DNA of 64,000 bases from Schistosoma mansoni (taxonomy: Eukaryota > Platyhelminthes > Trematoda > Strigeidida > Schistosomatidae): assembly GCF_000237925.1 (NCBI RefSeq), contig NC_031495.1:11633852-11697851 (forward strand). The letters run 5' to 3'. A program made the position numbers and the translations under genes. Shown here in pieces: positions 12,162 through 22,154 of the stretch. The notes beneath the pieces were generated by a model. It made no database searches, was not told where the DNA came from, and saw only the letters and a program-made list of their open reading frames with translations. How positions within the stretch are numbered: the first letter of the stretch is position 1; each line of letters starts with the position of its first letter.

Positions 12162-13291
12162 CGTATTTCATCCGTCAAATCCTGTAAGTTCTCAGCGAAT
12201 ATAATGATGAATGGTAGATAAGAAAATAATAGAATTCTAACACTTAAACATAGTTTGATAAAAATGCTTACTTTCATCTTTTTTGCATAAATATTAGTTG
12301 AACATACTGTATGACCAATATGGGATAAACATTCATGAGGAGAAATACTATTTGATGTGTACAAATTTGACGTAGTTACATCATTGTGGCTGCTATTAAT
12401 GTTATGATAACTATGATCATTGTTATAATTCCTATCGTTTGAATTTAAGCACCGTAGGCAAACAAACATTGAGCATGTAATACAATATAAATTACAAACA
12501 TATCCTGAATGATGTGTACATATTGGTCCAGTCACTTCTGTCATAATCTGTTTTGATGAATACAATAAACTATTATGATTATTAAATGATGTAATACGAT
12601 GTTTCATTAACATTTCCGTAGGTGGATGCCATAATTTTAAGCATGTTTTACAATACCAAAGATTACATTGTTCACAAAATGATAATGTTAAAATCTCATT
12701 TGATGATTCACATAATTGACATCTTATTGTAGATAGACTGGTATTATCTTTTTTAATAACTCCAGAATTAAGTGTTGTTGTATCTATATCACGATGATTT
12801 ACTTCAGCTTTAGTTATTCGTGTAATTAAGTTTTCCAAAGCTATATTATGAGGTAATATGTCACTTGATAATGTTTCATTATTTCCATTTTCCAAATTTA
12901 TACTTGTAAAATGATTAGTCTTTTTGAATGAATTACTATTATTACGAGTAGTACTGCATATACGACATAATTCTTGTACAGAATGAGTACGATTAATATT
13001 TTGAGGTGAATATGATGTTAACTGACAATCATTATTAGATTCTAAACTACAAACAACTACACCAGAATCAGCTTCACTAATAGCATCTTCAATTCCAATA
13101 GATGAATTTGTTTGAATAGCTGGATAATGAGTTTGATTACTAGTGATAAATGATGATTTATTCAAAGTTCTACGAAATTTACTTATACATCCAGAACAAA
13201 CAGAATGACCACATGGAAGTAAAAGAGGAGTTTGAAAAATTTGATTACATAAAGGACATGTGATTTCTGGTTTCAATTTGGACGAGATCAT
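12162..13291 (-). CDS. TRIM9/TRIM67-like RING/B-box E3 ligase, 5' exons
   Basis: Class I TRIM proteins are ubiquitin ligases, and the TRIM9/67 type acts in neurons. The main exon (13291-12272, 340 codons from its ATG) encodes a RING start (CPLCNQIF, then PCGHSVCSGC, residues about 12-36) and a long insert containing SEADSG, a hallmark of TRIM9/67 RING inserts. CRIC follows near residue 107, then B-box 1 (CQLCESSNEI...WYCKTCLKLWHPP, about 195-240) and B-box 2 (CTHHSGYVC...CSMFVCLRC...HIGH). It ends at a donor GTAAGC after KKMK, where the coiled coil should start. A possible 29-bp second exon (12190-12162, NLQDLTDEIR) follows. The COS, FN3 and SPRY parts are not seen downstream. The frame reads on through the intron, but those residues look like intron translation. 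Confidence 0.8.
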
Positions 13292-13736
13292 TTTCGTTAC
13301 AATGTATCATCCTCGTGTCATTAAACATTAATGATTAAAGGTTAAGATGTTAACCTTATTGGTTCATTAAAATTGACCAATCAGAGAGCGACATTCGCAC
13401 TAACACCATGTTTAATTTTTTTTAATGTCCAATAAAATATGACACTAGACAAAGTAGCGTTCGGTATTTATAATGGCAGTTTACTTTTTCGATTCTTTTA
13501 AAAAGATTACCCTTTCCGTTTTCTTGTTTTAATTCATAAAATAAAAAAAAATTGACATAATTTTATTTAAATAATGAATTAAAACAAACAAAAAATTTTA
13601 CAATTTAATTTCATGAAAAATTAATTTTAAACCGGATTTTGATTCAAAATTTATTCTAATCGTAATTAAAGGAGATATTCTTTCGGCAAATTATATTCTT
13701 CTTTCTTTTCTTCTTTTTTGTTTTTTTGTTTTTTAG
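13292..13736 (-). promoter_or_regulatory. Upstream region of the TRIM9-like gene
   Basis: This is the sequence directly 5' of the TRIM9-like start codon. It is AT-rich with long T and A runs. No specific promoter element, trans-spliced leader acceptor or core motif could be assigned with confidence. Confidence 0.25.
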
Positions 13737-13812
13737 GTAGACATCTTTAAATGAGATTTGATGAGATATTGTATATTCTAATTTATAATTTCATTTAGTG
13801 ACATTCGTTTTC
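13737..13812 (+). repeat. Left copy of a ~75-bp direct repeat
   Basis: This stretch (GTAGACATCTTTAAATGAGA onward) recurs with few changes at 14284-14357. The two copies bracket about 470 bp that includes an RTE 3' fragment. Confidence 0.8.
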
Positions 13813-13999
13813 GCTTTTCATCTGAAATTGTATGTTTTTTTCCCCCGTATGCCGTCGAATTCTTTATTAAATCGATACATTTTGTTTGATCAAATAGTTA
13901 TTTAAAGAGGAGAATTTTCAGTTTGTAAAATATTTTGAAAAAAACGATTATATTCTAGTGTTGTAGTTTAGAAGTTGTATAAAGTGTTCACCTTTGAAA

Positions 14000-14283
14000 C
14001 AATGTTAAACTGTTGATATGATGTTGCATGCAGTTAACAAAATCTTCATAAATCTTCATGTCTGCTTCCAATTTTTTATGCAATGTGTTCCTTGGTCTTC
14101 CTGTTTTCCGGTTCTCCTTAGGATTCCAAGTTAGTGTTTGCTTCATGATGCAGTTTGATGATTTCCTCAAAATGTGGTCTATCCACTTGAAGCAACTCTT
14201 CCTAATTTCCTCTTCATTCGGAAGATGATTTGTTCTCGGCCACAGAAGGTTGTTGTTGATGGTATTTGGTCAATGGACATTGA
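14000..14283 (-). mobile_element. RTE 3'-region fragment
   Basis: On the minus strand it encodes pieces of the C-terminal part of SR2-type RTE protein, such as [26 protein letters not shown] and [15 protein letters not shown]. The same protein region occurs at 7034-7255. It stops abruptly at both ends and lacks the tail repeats, so it is a deleted relic. Confidence 0.7.
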
Positions 14284-14357
14284 GTAGACATATTTAAATG
14301 AGATTTGATGAGATATTGTATATTCTAATTTATAATTTCATTCAATGACATTCGTTT
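14284..14357 (+). repeat. Right copy of the ~75-bp direct repeat
   Basis: Near-identical partner of 13737-13812. It directly abuts the RTE fragment on its right side. Confidence 0.8.
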
Positions 14358-15071
14358 TTTCATTGAGACAATCCTCGTATCTGAATTGAATAGATTTTAA
14401 AGGACGGAGCAATTAATCAGCTAAATGAATCAAAGTGGTCATTTATAAAGAATATCTAATCAATTAATTATCACGTTGCAAATTATCAATCAAATGTGAA
14501 AAATAAATTCACGATACAGCTATTAGTCGTTCAGTTCTATCAGTCATAAAAATCTTGTTGGTTCTCGTGATCCACTTTTTAGTAAATGTATTAGAGAAAG
14601 TTCTATTTCTTTGGTGAAATACTTTGTTGGTGTAGTAGAAACTCTGAATTAGGTATTATTATGTAAGCTTACGGAAGATCTGTATTGTGCAGTTGGTATA
14701 AGAAATAAATCTCGGATGTATTTGCTAACCCATGTCTGAAACTGGAAAAGATACTAATGTATTAACTCAAACTGACCTCCTGAACATAGATTGACAGGTC
14801 AAATTCGAAATTTTTTTAAGTACATATATTTCAGCATTGAATGTACTGCATTAAATTGAAATGGCAAGCGATTTATGGCATATTATATGTATTGTATCTA
14901 ACTATACGTTTACCACTGTTATGAAACCACAATTGACTGATAAAATATTGCAGTGACCGACAATAGTCGGATTATCAATGTACAGAGAAAATATGTATGA
15001 TTTTGCGTGTTAAATAGCACTATTAAGATGATGTATTAAAAACATACATAGAAAACTCTTATAAAGCTTGC

Positions 15072-15190
15072 GACTTAAGACAATATCGAGGCAGTGTCCA
15101 TGCAGGATGCACATATGCCAACAAGAGACTGATCAATTGCAGTCCTAAACAACAATTGAAAGATACAAACAAACAATACCAAGTTAAGAA
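15072..15190 (+). mobile_element. Sm-alpha SINE tail fragment
   Basis: The fragment GACAATATCGAGGCAGTG...ATGCACATATGCCAACAAGAG and the end AGATACAAACAAACAATACC match the tail that follows the hammerhead in Sm-alpha copies (compare 58310-58430). The ribozyme itself is absent. Confidence 0.65.
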
Positions 15191-15428
15191 AACTCTTAAG
15201 TTTATCATAATATAATTTTTTTTTAAAGTTGAACTAAATTTAATATAACAATACTGAGATAAGAGATGTAACCATTTATATTAAAGTTACAATATATTGG
15301 ATATCACTAACTAGGAGATTTACATCCTATTGTTAAATTACAGGTAATAGGATCGATTACATTTAGTTAGCTTTCTTAAATAAATGCATCAAAATGACTT
15401 ATTTTTTTAAAAAACTTTTCATTTTTTA

Positions 15429-15932
15429 TGTTATAAATTGTGCCGGCAATTGTTAGTATCTTGTACCCGCCTATTAGAGAGCAGCGATTTATTGATCGAA
15501 CTATTGACACATAAAACCCGTACGAGCAGTCTAGAGTGCTTATCGGTCTTGCTGTCTGCCTAGCCCAACCAGTTAAGTCCAGAACACCAATAACAGCCTC
15601 TGCAATATGAATCATTATTTTCAAACATACTGGGTTTATATTATCAATCAAACAGACTACATCGTACCATAAAATAGAAAATAACATTTGTACAAAATAT
15701 AACCAAATGTGGCTGTGAATGTGGAAGACGGTAATTTTTAAACTGGGCATAACTCAAGAATGGTAAATCGTACAATAATAGTTCACAGGTCAAAATAAAG
15801 CTTATAATAAGAGAAACACGAATATGAATAGTTTAGTTACTTAACAATTATACAATAGGAAATATGTGTATCATATTGGTCCATAAATAGTTCTCAAAAG
15901 TTACCATTCATAAATCTCCACGGGATATAACA
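15429..15932 (-). mobile_element. Solo LTR, family B (about 504 bp)
   Basis: On the minus strand it starts TGTTATATCCC and ends TTATAACA. It aligns along its length with the opposite-strand copy at 32185-32695, sharing AGCAGTCTAGAGTGCTTATCG (15533 onward) and many other blocks. No clear target duplication was found and no internal retrotransposon sequence adjoins. Confidence 0.6.
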
Positions 15933-16312
15933 TTATGCCATGTACATTTCCAATTAGTTTTAGTTTTTCAGTTTTTTTTTGTTTCTTTTTTCCAAAGAAA
16001 AAGCGGAAAATCATTTACGCTTTGAAATTTTACTCAGTAAAATCAAATTTGTAAAATCAATAAAGTTTAGATTTGGTTTCAATTACATAACTAAATATTG
16101 TATATCAATCAACATAGAATGAATATAATCATGGGTATTCAACTTTATTATTATAAATGAGAAGTATTCAAATTATAAATATTGTATTATTCAATTATTA
16201 TTATGTTGATTGATAGTTAAATTTATTATACTTTTTATGAGATTCATTTTTAAGTAGTAAATAGCATAATGATGTATTTTTTAGAATAGTAAATTTAAAT
16301 AAATTATACGAA

Positions 16313-16640
16313 CAAGGATGGATAGTGCCTAGCAGTGGAATCCAGGACAAGCGTTTCACCTTATTTGAGACTCGTCAGACGGATGTACCTACTTCACAGA
16401 GTTGATATTCACTACGGGACTCGAACCCAGTGCTATTCGTTTCAAATGCTATTATGTTATCCACTTAGCTATTGAGTGTTGATAGTTTATGATTTAAGGC
16501 AATATCGAAGTAATATGTATAGGATGTACATATTCTAATAAGAGACTGATTAAGTGCAGTTCTAAACATCATTGGGAAGATTCAAACAAATAATATAAAG
16601 TGAATTCAATTTTTTTTAAAACAATTAATCGACTTCTGAA
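16313..16640 (-). mobile_element. Sm-alpha SINE, fold-back, degenerate hammerhead
   Basis: The left part (16313-16495) is a reverse Sm-alpha copy. Read on the minus strand it has the B-box-like GGGTTCGAGTCCCG (about 16430), then ACATCCGT-CTGACGA, GTCTC...AGGT, GAAACGCTTGTC and CTGGATT. The core is kept, but stems I and II carry mismatches. From about 16496 a forward tail begins (GGCAATATCGAAG...AACAAATAATATAAAG). The ribozyme half and the second tail are therefore head to head. Confidence 0.65.
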
Positions 16641-16879
16641 GTATACAAGGTATATATTATCCAAGACATATGATAAATACATGTATAACAAACAAAATTA
16701 GCATATTCTTTACTATCTGTCTATCATAGATTTAGTATTCAATTAACACTATTCGCTCAACTGATGAAGATAACTATAATTCAACATCGGGTTCTAAGTG
16801 TGTTAATTTTTATTTTGATCAAAACTCCAAAAAACAATCAAATTATTCACAACGAAGTATTGAGAATAGTTACAATCGT

Positions 16880-17070
16880 CCCAAATAGGACCAAACGTGT
16901 GTCCTGGATTCCATTGCTAGCCACTATTCATCTTTGCTTACAAAGCTTATGACTTGAGGCAATATTGAGACAGTCTGTATAGGATGAACATATGCCTACA
17001 AGAGACTGATCAACTTCAGTCTCAAATAACAATGGGAAGATACAAGTAAACAACACCAGGTGAATATGAC
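16880..17070 (+). mobile_element. Sm-alpha SINE 3' half, hammerhead broken
   Basis: The copy begins within stem II (CGTCCCAAATAGGACC) and reads CAAAC where the catalytic GAAAC should be, followed by GTGTGTCCTGGATTCC and the usual tail to about 17070. The 5' strand of stem I and the CTGANGA box are missing, so it cannot cleave. Confidence 0.7.
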
Positions 17071-17616
17071 TGTATGTTTATAGTTTTTTTTCCAAATGAG
17101 TTGACCAATGATTCTCTTAGGGTTACAATCCAATCATGATCAACATTTTACAAGTTATGAGAATATAATAAAAAGAACTCTTTGTTCTTCATTAGTTTTG
17201 GTTGGAATGAATTTGTAAGAAAATCGGATTTAGGTTCATTAAATGTTATTCGTCTGTTTTGAACATACTCATCTATTTTATTAGCAAATCATTCCTATAG
17301 AAAGGAAATTGTTTTTATCTTTTCGTATACTCTTTGTGTTTCTCCATTTGTATGTATGTTTCCAAGCCTTAAACAGGATGACGTAATTCAGAAAAAAGGG
17401 TGTTATTTAAAGACATCAAAATAAGTTTGCATAAATCATCTTAGCATGCTATCATCCTCGAATTATTTAGTCATGGTTCTACAATCTTAGGATTCTTTGT
17501 TTATTTATTTGACAATTCAATTCTGATTAGTTTCTGTATGATTGAAATGTAAACTTCATTTCTAATCTAACTATGACATGGATTAATAATAATTTGGACA
17601 GTAGTTTATGAACAGA

Positions 17617-17642
17617 GAGAGAGAGAAGGAGAGGGAGAGATT
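17617..17642 (+). repeat. GA-rich simple repeat
   Basis: A short purine tract made of GAGA and GGAGA units, a simple-sequence repeat. Confidence 0.8.
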
Positions 17643-18021
17643 GACATTGAAATATTTTAAGATGATAATATTTATTATTATTGACATCTTGGACATCTAG
17701 TTTGTTTACAAATGTTTGTTGACATGGTTACTTGCCAATAGTCTCGTCCTTATTAGTATAGTAGTAGTAGCTGTGATGGTCATCTAAGTGATGGTTTAAT
17801 GCACAGACTGTTTATTGTGTGTTTAAGGCATCCTAGTTTGAATCATATACGTTCAATAAACTCATTATACAAGTCGAAAGCTGTCTAGTTTTATTAATTT
17901 GTTATAAAAAATCAAACAAAATTTAGATAAAGATTAAAATATACAAATTTTGAATGTTTTATTCAGTTAATTAATATGTGTAGACTGATAGTTGTATTCT
18001 TTTAACCTACCGCTGACTTTT

Positions 18022-18430
18022 AGTATTGTTTGTTTGAATCTTCCCATCGATGTGTTAGGAATGCAACTGGTCAGTCTCTAATTGGCATATGTGCATACTG
18101 TGCGTATTACCTCGATATAGCCTTAATTCACAAGCATTATAAGCAAAGATGGATAGTATCTAGCAGTGGAATCCAGGACGCGCGTTTCGTCCTATTCAAA
18201 CATACAATACTAAGTGAATTTACGCTTCACCCCATTGCACAAGCAAGTGGCAATCAGGACTCAGCGGACGAGTGGATAACGCAATGGCGTTTGAAGCGAA
18301 TGGTACTGGGTTGGAGTGTTAGAGTGAACATCAACTCTGAGGTGCAGGTACATCCAGCTGACGAGTCCCGAATAGGACGAAACGTGTGTCCTGGATTCCA
18401 CTGCTAGCCACTATCCATCTTTGCTTACAA
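18022..18430 (+). mobile_element. Sm-alpha SINE fold-back with intact forward hammerhead
   Basis: A reverse tail and the ribozyme 3' half (18022-18198) are joined to a forward copy (about 18199-18430). The forward copy has an A-box-like GACGAGTGGATAACGC (about 18265) and a decayed B box GGTTGGAGTG, then the ribozyme described separately, and ends CACTATCCATCTTTGCTTAC. The junction joins ribozyme sequence directly to the start of a forward unit. Confidence 0.8.
18342..18410 (+). ncRNA. Hammerhead ribozyme, Sm-alpha type, core intact
   Basis: Stem I strand ACATCCAG, core CTGACGA (18358-18364), stem II GTCC/GGAC (18365-18368 with 18375-18378), GAAA (18379-18382), two-base-pair stem III with loop GTGT, and cleavage triplet GTC (18388-18390) followed by CTGGAT, which pairs with ATCCAG. 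All required core bases are present. Sm-alpha hammerheads are known to self-cleave; the very short stem III usually means cleavage is better in dimeric transcripts. Confidence 0.85.
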
Positions 18431-18807
18431 TCCAATGTAATGATAATGAGTCAAATCAATTTATACTGTGGATTATGGATGTTATGCTGAAGAAAGAGAA
18501 GAAAAAAACATTCATCTGTAATTTAATTTATTCTTGATATTCATTTAAATATAAGTTTTTTTTAAGAAAATGTACGGGATATTGAGAGGAATGGTTATCT
18601 TTCCTTATTTACCGAATGAACACATTGATTTTTCTATGCATCGTTTACACGAGTTGTAAAGATTCCATGTTCTTAACTATATCTGGAAAGTTATTTTTTT
18701 GCGTTTTTGTAGCTTGTTTATCAAAAACAACTTAGTCACCTAACTCTTATTTACATTATTACTTCAAATTAATATGCTAATGGACAGTAACCAATTTTAA
18801 AATATTT

Positions 18808-18972
18808 AGGGTGTGGTGTAAACCAAATCGCCGGGAAATAGAAGCAGATATGAAAAGGATGAATAATAACTGGAATAACTGGATAGGATTGCCCAGGACA
18901 GAGTTGGATAGAGAATCCTGGTGGGCGGCCTATGCTCCTCCACGAGGGGTAACAGGCGCAAGTAAGTAAGTA
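18808..18972 (+). mobile_element. RTE 3' end fragment
   Basis: Contains CGCCGGGAAATAGAAGCAGA, the coding end up to TGGTGGGCGG, CTCCACGAGGGGTAACAGGC and the tail GCAAGTAAGTAAGTAA. This is the 3' end of an SR2-type RTE, 5' truncated. Confidence 0.75.
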
Positions 18973-18979
18973 AACCTAA

Positions 18980-19206
18980 TATTTTCATAGTTGAAATCAT
19001 GAGTCAATTGAAGCTAGACCACCATGAAAAATCTGGAAGCACTGGACGGCCGTTTCGTCCTATTATGAGACTCCTCAGCAGTGCGCATCCCATAATAGGA
19101 TGAAACGGCCGTCCAGTGCTTCCAAGTTTTCCTTGGTGGTCTAGCTTCAATTGGCTCATGATTTCAACAATGAAAATACTGAAATCTCCACAAAACCCCT
19201 TCTGAT
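18980..19206. mobile_element. SINE-2 fold-back pair
   Basis: The left arm (18980-19090) is a reverse copy from tail to ribozyme. The right arm (19089-19206) is a forward partial copy from within stem II to the tail and CCACAAAACCCCTTCTGAT. Both ends show GAAATCATGAGTCAATTGAA or its complement, so the pair forms a long palindrome of about 100 bp per arm. The left arm carries an intact hammerhead (listed separately). It sits directly next to the RTE 3' end. Confidence 0.8.
19030..19090 (-). ncRNA. Hammerhead ribozyme, SINE-2 type, core intact
   Basis: On the minus strand: GGATGCGCACTG (19090-19079), core CTGAGGA (19078-19072), stem II GTCT/GGAC (one G-U pair), GAAA (19056-19053), loop GGCC, and cleavage triplet GTC (19047-19045). 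CAGTG follows and pairs with CACTG, and TCC can pair with the outer GGA. The layout matches the Sm-alpha ribozyme, with different stem I sequence and G at the variable core position. Confidence 0.7.
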
Positions 19207-19858
19207 CTAAAACCAAATATTGTCAATAAATTTTGCATCATGAATTTACCCTTATTATAACTGAAATGAAGAAAACTTCTGCTGTCTTAAGTTCTTCTTT
19301 CTGTTACAAAAGAATAACCAATAAATGTGAAAGTATTATGTCACAGATATTTTATACGACCCAGAACACGATTCATTGTTTTGAAAGTGGATACCACTTT
19401 GTTATAAGTATTTTTTCGAGTATGAGTTCATAAAGTACAGTTTTATACTGAAGGTTCACGAATGGCAATCTTTGAGACATTATTTTCTAGTAAAGTGTCG
19501 ACTAATGTTGATTTAGAAAATAAGAACCAACTCAAGGAAAAAGGGATGAAAATCGGAAACAAAAGTATGCTACTTTATGATTATAAGTAGTCTAAATTTT
19601 GCCCTAATTTTAAACATTATTTTTGGCGATTAGATAGGTGGCTTTTATTTCAATCATGCATTCGAATTCATCCACTAGTTTTTCGTGAAGATATTCTAAT
19701 CGAAAAGGTTTAAGAAGATAATCATAAAACAAAATTACTCAGTGTTTTGTTCTTGACATTAATTAAAGGTACACAAGTTTGGTTTCAGGAAATTTCTCAC
19801 GACGTCGGTAATTAATTTGTATTTAAGTGCAGGAAAGCTAGTTGTGAACGAATAAGTA

Positions 19859-20640
19859 AAGAAAGTATTAGGATGGGAATCTTATGGCTTTTAAAGCACC
19901 AAATATCCTTTGAAATAAAGAAGGAAAAGTTTTCAAAGAATGCCATTCAGTTCTGCGCATCCACCAATGATAGCGCTAAAGAGGAAAAGAAATTAGTTTT
20001 ATGAGACGGTGTGATCCATCTTAGAGAAATGACAGGGAGAAGACCAAACCACTATAACCAAGGATTTGGACCCCATGGTTGATAAAGACATCACCGGGTA
20101 TAAAGACATCATGGAGTGACATGTACTTGGAGAAAGGAACGAGAATGGTGAGAGCCTTACAAATTTGTGTACTTTTAACAACATGGTTATATTTGATGCA
20201 ATTCTCATTATAAACTCATGGATAAAGCTATACAGGTTTCTCCAGGAAGCATTACGGAGAACCAGACCGATAACATTTGCATTAAGTAACAACTACGGAG
20301 AACTATAGAAGACTTAAGAACAAAGAGAAGAGCTGATATAGACTCAGATCACCAAGTGGTGGTAGCCAAGATGGAATTAAAGGTAAAAAGGCACTGAAAA
20401 GTTAGGCAATCAGCATTGTAACAGTTTAACACAGACTCCCTTCCAAGTGCTAACAGACTCAGAAAACTTAGCATAGCTGTCGGTAACAAATCTCAAGTTT
20501 TACAAGATATATAAAGAGAAGAGGGAACCACTAAGAAGAACAACTGGAAACGAATTAAAGAAGAGGCAACTTCGACGGTCTAAAAGGTCATGGACCCTGA
20601 GAAACACCAGCATAAAGAACAAAGTTGTCAAGTATTCATC
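19859..20640 (+). mobile_element. RTE endonuclease/linker fragment
   Basis: Degenerate SR2-type RTE sequence. The frame near 19940 gives pieces of the endonuclease (CASTNDSAKEEK, compare APTNDSNEEDK at about 4870). Later blocks correspond to 5010-5500 of the first RTE copy, for example GAACTATAGAAGACTTAAGA. There are multiple stops and no RT domain or 3' end. Confidence 0.65.
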
Positions 20641-20953
20641 TTAGTTTGTTTGTCCATCTTCCAATTGATCGAAAATTTTCCAAACATTCCTTTTGAGTTT
20701 GGTACCTTAAACGTTCATCTTGATTTAATCTGTAACTGCAACGTATCTGAAGTATAATCACCGATGAATAATATTGACCGGTTTACTTATGTCATTGGCA
20801 AAAGAAAATGTATAAAACTATTTAGGAAAATTTTTACGTTTGAAGTCAGATCTTAAAAAATTTCCAGATAAAATAATCAATCCATACCACATAATATTTA
20901 ACAAAACTTATTAGCAAATATTTTAACAAATGGATGGATAATAATGTATATGG

Positions 20954-21051
20954 GAAAATGAATAAGTTATTTTATATTTGTTCTTTAAATTGGACACTGA
21001 ATGTTATGAATTTAAAAGGCCGTCGCCAATTTGTTGTGATTTTATGTCGGG
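20954..21051 (+). repeat. Left copy of a ~98-bp direct repeat flanking a SINE
   Basis: Matches 21355-21451 at roughly 88 percent by eye, sharing TTCTTTAAATTGGA and CGCCAATTTGTTGTGATTTT. The SINE at 21052-21354 lies exactly between the two copies. Confidence 0.8.
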
Positions 21052-21354
21052 CCAGTGGAGTTCTACCAAGTCTGTTGTAGAGATACCAACTCACTGAAGA
21101 CAATTGGTGAACGGTTGCTCAAAATTGTGGATTGGTTGAAGTTAGACATTAACACCGTTGGATGCCGGCCGTCTCAGTGGTCTATCGGTCAAGTGCTCTG
21201 GTGCGAGACTGGTAGGTCCCGTTTTCGAATCTCGCGAGTACGGGATCGTGGATGCGCACTGCTGAGGAGTGCCATAATAGGATGAAACGGCTGTCCAGTG
21301 CTTCCATGTTATCCATGGTGGTCTAGCTTCAGTTGACTCATGATTTCAACTATG
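21052..21354 (+). mobile_element. SINE-2, forward near-full copy
   Basis: Runs from CCAGTGGAGTTC through TGAAGACAATTGGTGAACGG, a tRNA-like head (A-box-like CTCAGTGGTCTATCGG, B-box-like GTTTTCGAATCTCGC near 21225), the hammerhead block, and the tail GGTGGTCTAGCTTC to GATTTCAACT. The ribozyme (about 21250-21310) keeps CTGAGGA, GAAA, GTC and the CACTG/CAGTG stem, but stem II is weakened (GTGC against GGAT). Confidence 0.8.
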
Positions 21355-21451
21355 AAAATGTATAAGATATTTTATATGTATTCTTTAAATTGGATACTAG
21401 ATGTTATGAATTTAAAAGGTCATCGCCAATTTGTTGTGATTTTAAGTCCGG
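21355..21451 (+). repeat. Right copy of the ~98-bp direct repeat
   Basis: Partner of 20954-21051. Its end overlaps the presumed beginning of the family B LTR at about 21428. Confidence 0.8.
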
Positions 21452-21945
21452 CTTTTTATCAAGCAAATAATCCACCAATCGGAATACAACCTTTCCAATC
21501 TTATCACTGTACCAAACCAATGACGTTCGACCAGTATGAGCAGTCTAACGTTCTTGTTGGTCGTTTGTCTGTCTGGCCCTTCCAATTGAGTCCAGAATAC
21601 CAATAACAACTCCTGCTATGCGAATCATTTATTTCGAGCATACTTGGTTTACATACTAGACAGACAGACTGCATCACACCATAAAATAGAAAAAATATTT
21701 GTACAAGATCAAGCCAAAAGTGTCTGTGAACGTGGGAAACAGTAATCAATAAACTGAATATAACTTAGGAACAGGAAATCATATAATAATAATCCATAGA
21801 TGAAAATGAAGCTTATAATAAGATGAGTATAGATACATACAGCTTAATCACTAAATAGTTACACAATAGAAATATATATAGAATAATAGTCAATTAATAG
21901 ATCCCAGAAGTTATCCGTACTTTCATTATCACTAGGATATAGTAC
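21428..21945 (-). mobile_element. LTR family B, diverged copy
   Basis: Shares ordered blocks with 15429-15932, including GAGCAGTCTA, GTCCAGAATACCAATAACA, ACCATAAAATAGAAAA and AAGCTTATAATAAG. It is more diverged than the other two copies and its ends are approximate. No internal retrotransposon sequence adjoins. Confidence 0.55.
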
Positions 21946-22052
21946 TAGAACTTATTGATGTTTTTTTTTTCAGGTAACTTTAAATTACACATTAGATCAT
22001 AGTTCTAATAATCGGATCATAATATAAATTTTTTTGTTGTTGTTTGATATAC

Positions 22053-22110
22053 ACACTTGGTGTATATTTTAAGGATGATCAAAAATCATAAAGAAATAAT
22101 CACCAAGTGT
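22053..22110. promoter_or_regulatory. Inverted repeat upstream of the cathepsin-like start
   Basis: ACACTTGGTG (22053-22062) and CACCAAGTGT (22101-22110) are perfect inverted copies 38 bp apart, ending 45 bp before the ATG at 22155. The segment lies in the 5' UTR or proximal promoter. It could be a protein-binding pair or an RNA hairpin; nothing in the sequence decides between them. Confidence 0.4.
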
Positions 22111-22154
22111 ATATATACACATTATAATATTATCCAATTATTGTCATTTTAATC

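Noticed and set aside
11629-12171. A 180-codon minus-strand open frame.
   Set aside because: Most of it is translation of the SINE-2 fold-back (text such as QLKLDQHGKPG recurs wherever that repeat occurs), so it is not a gene.
18030-18407. A 125-codon plus-strand frame.
   Set aside because: It lies wholly within the Sm-alpha SINE; similar peptides appear at the other copies (for example 58238-57954), so it is repeat translation.
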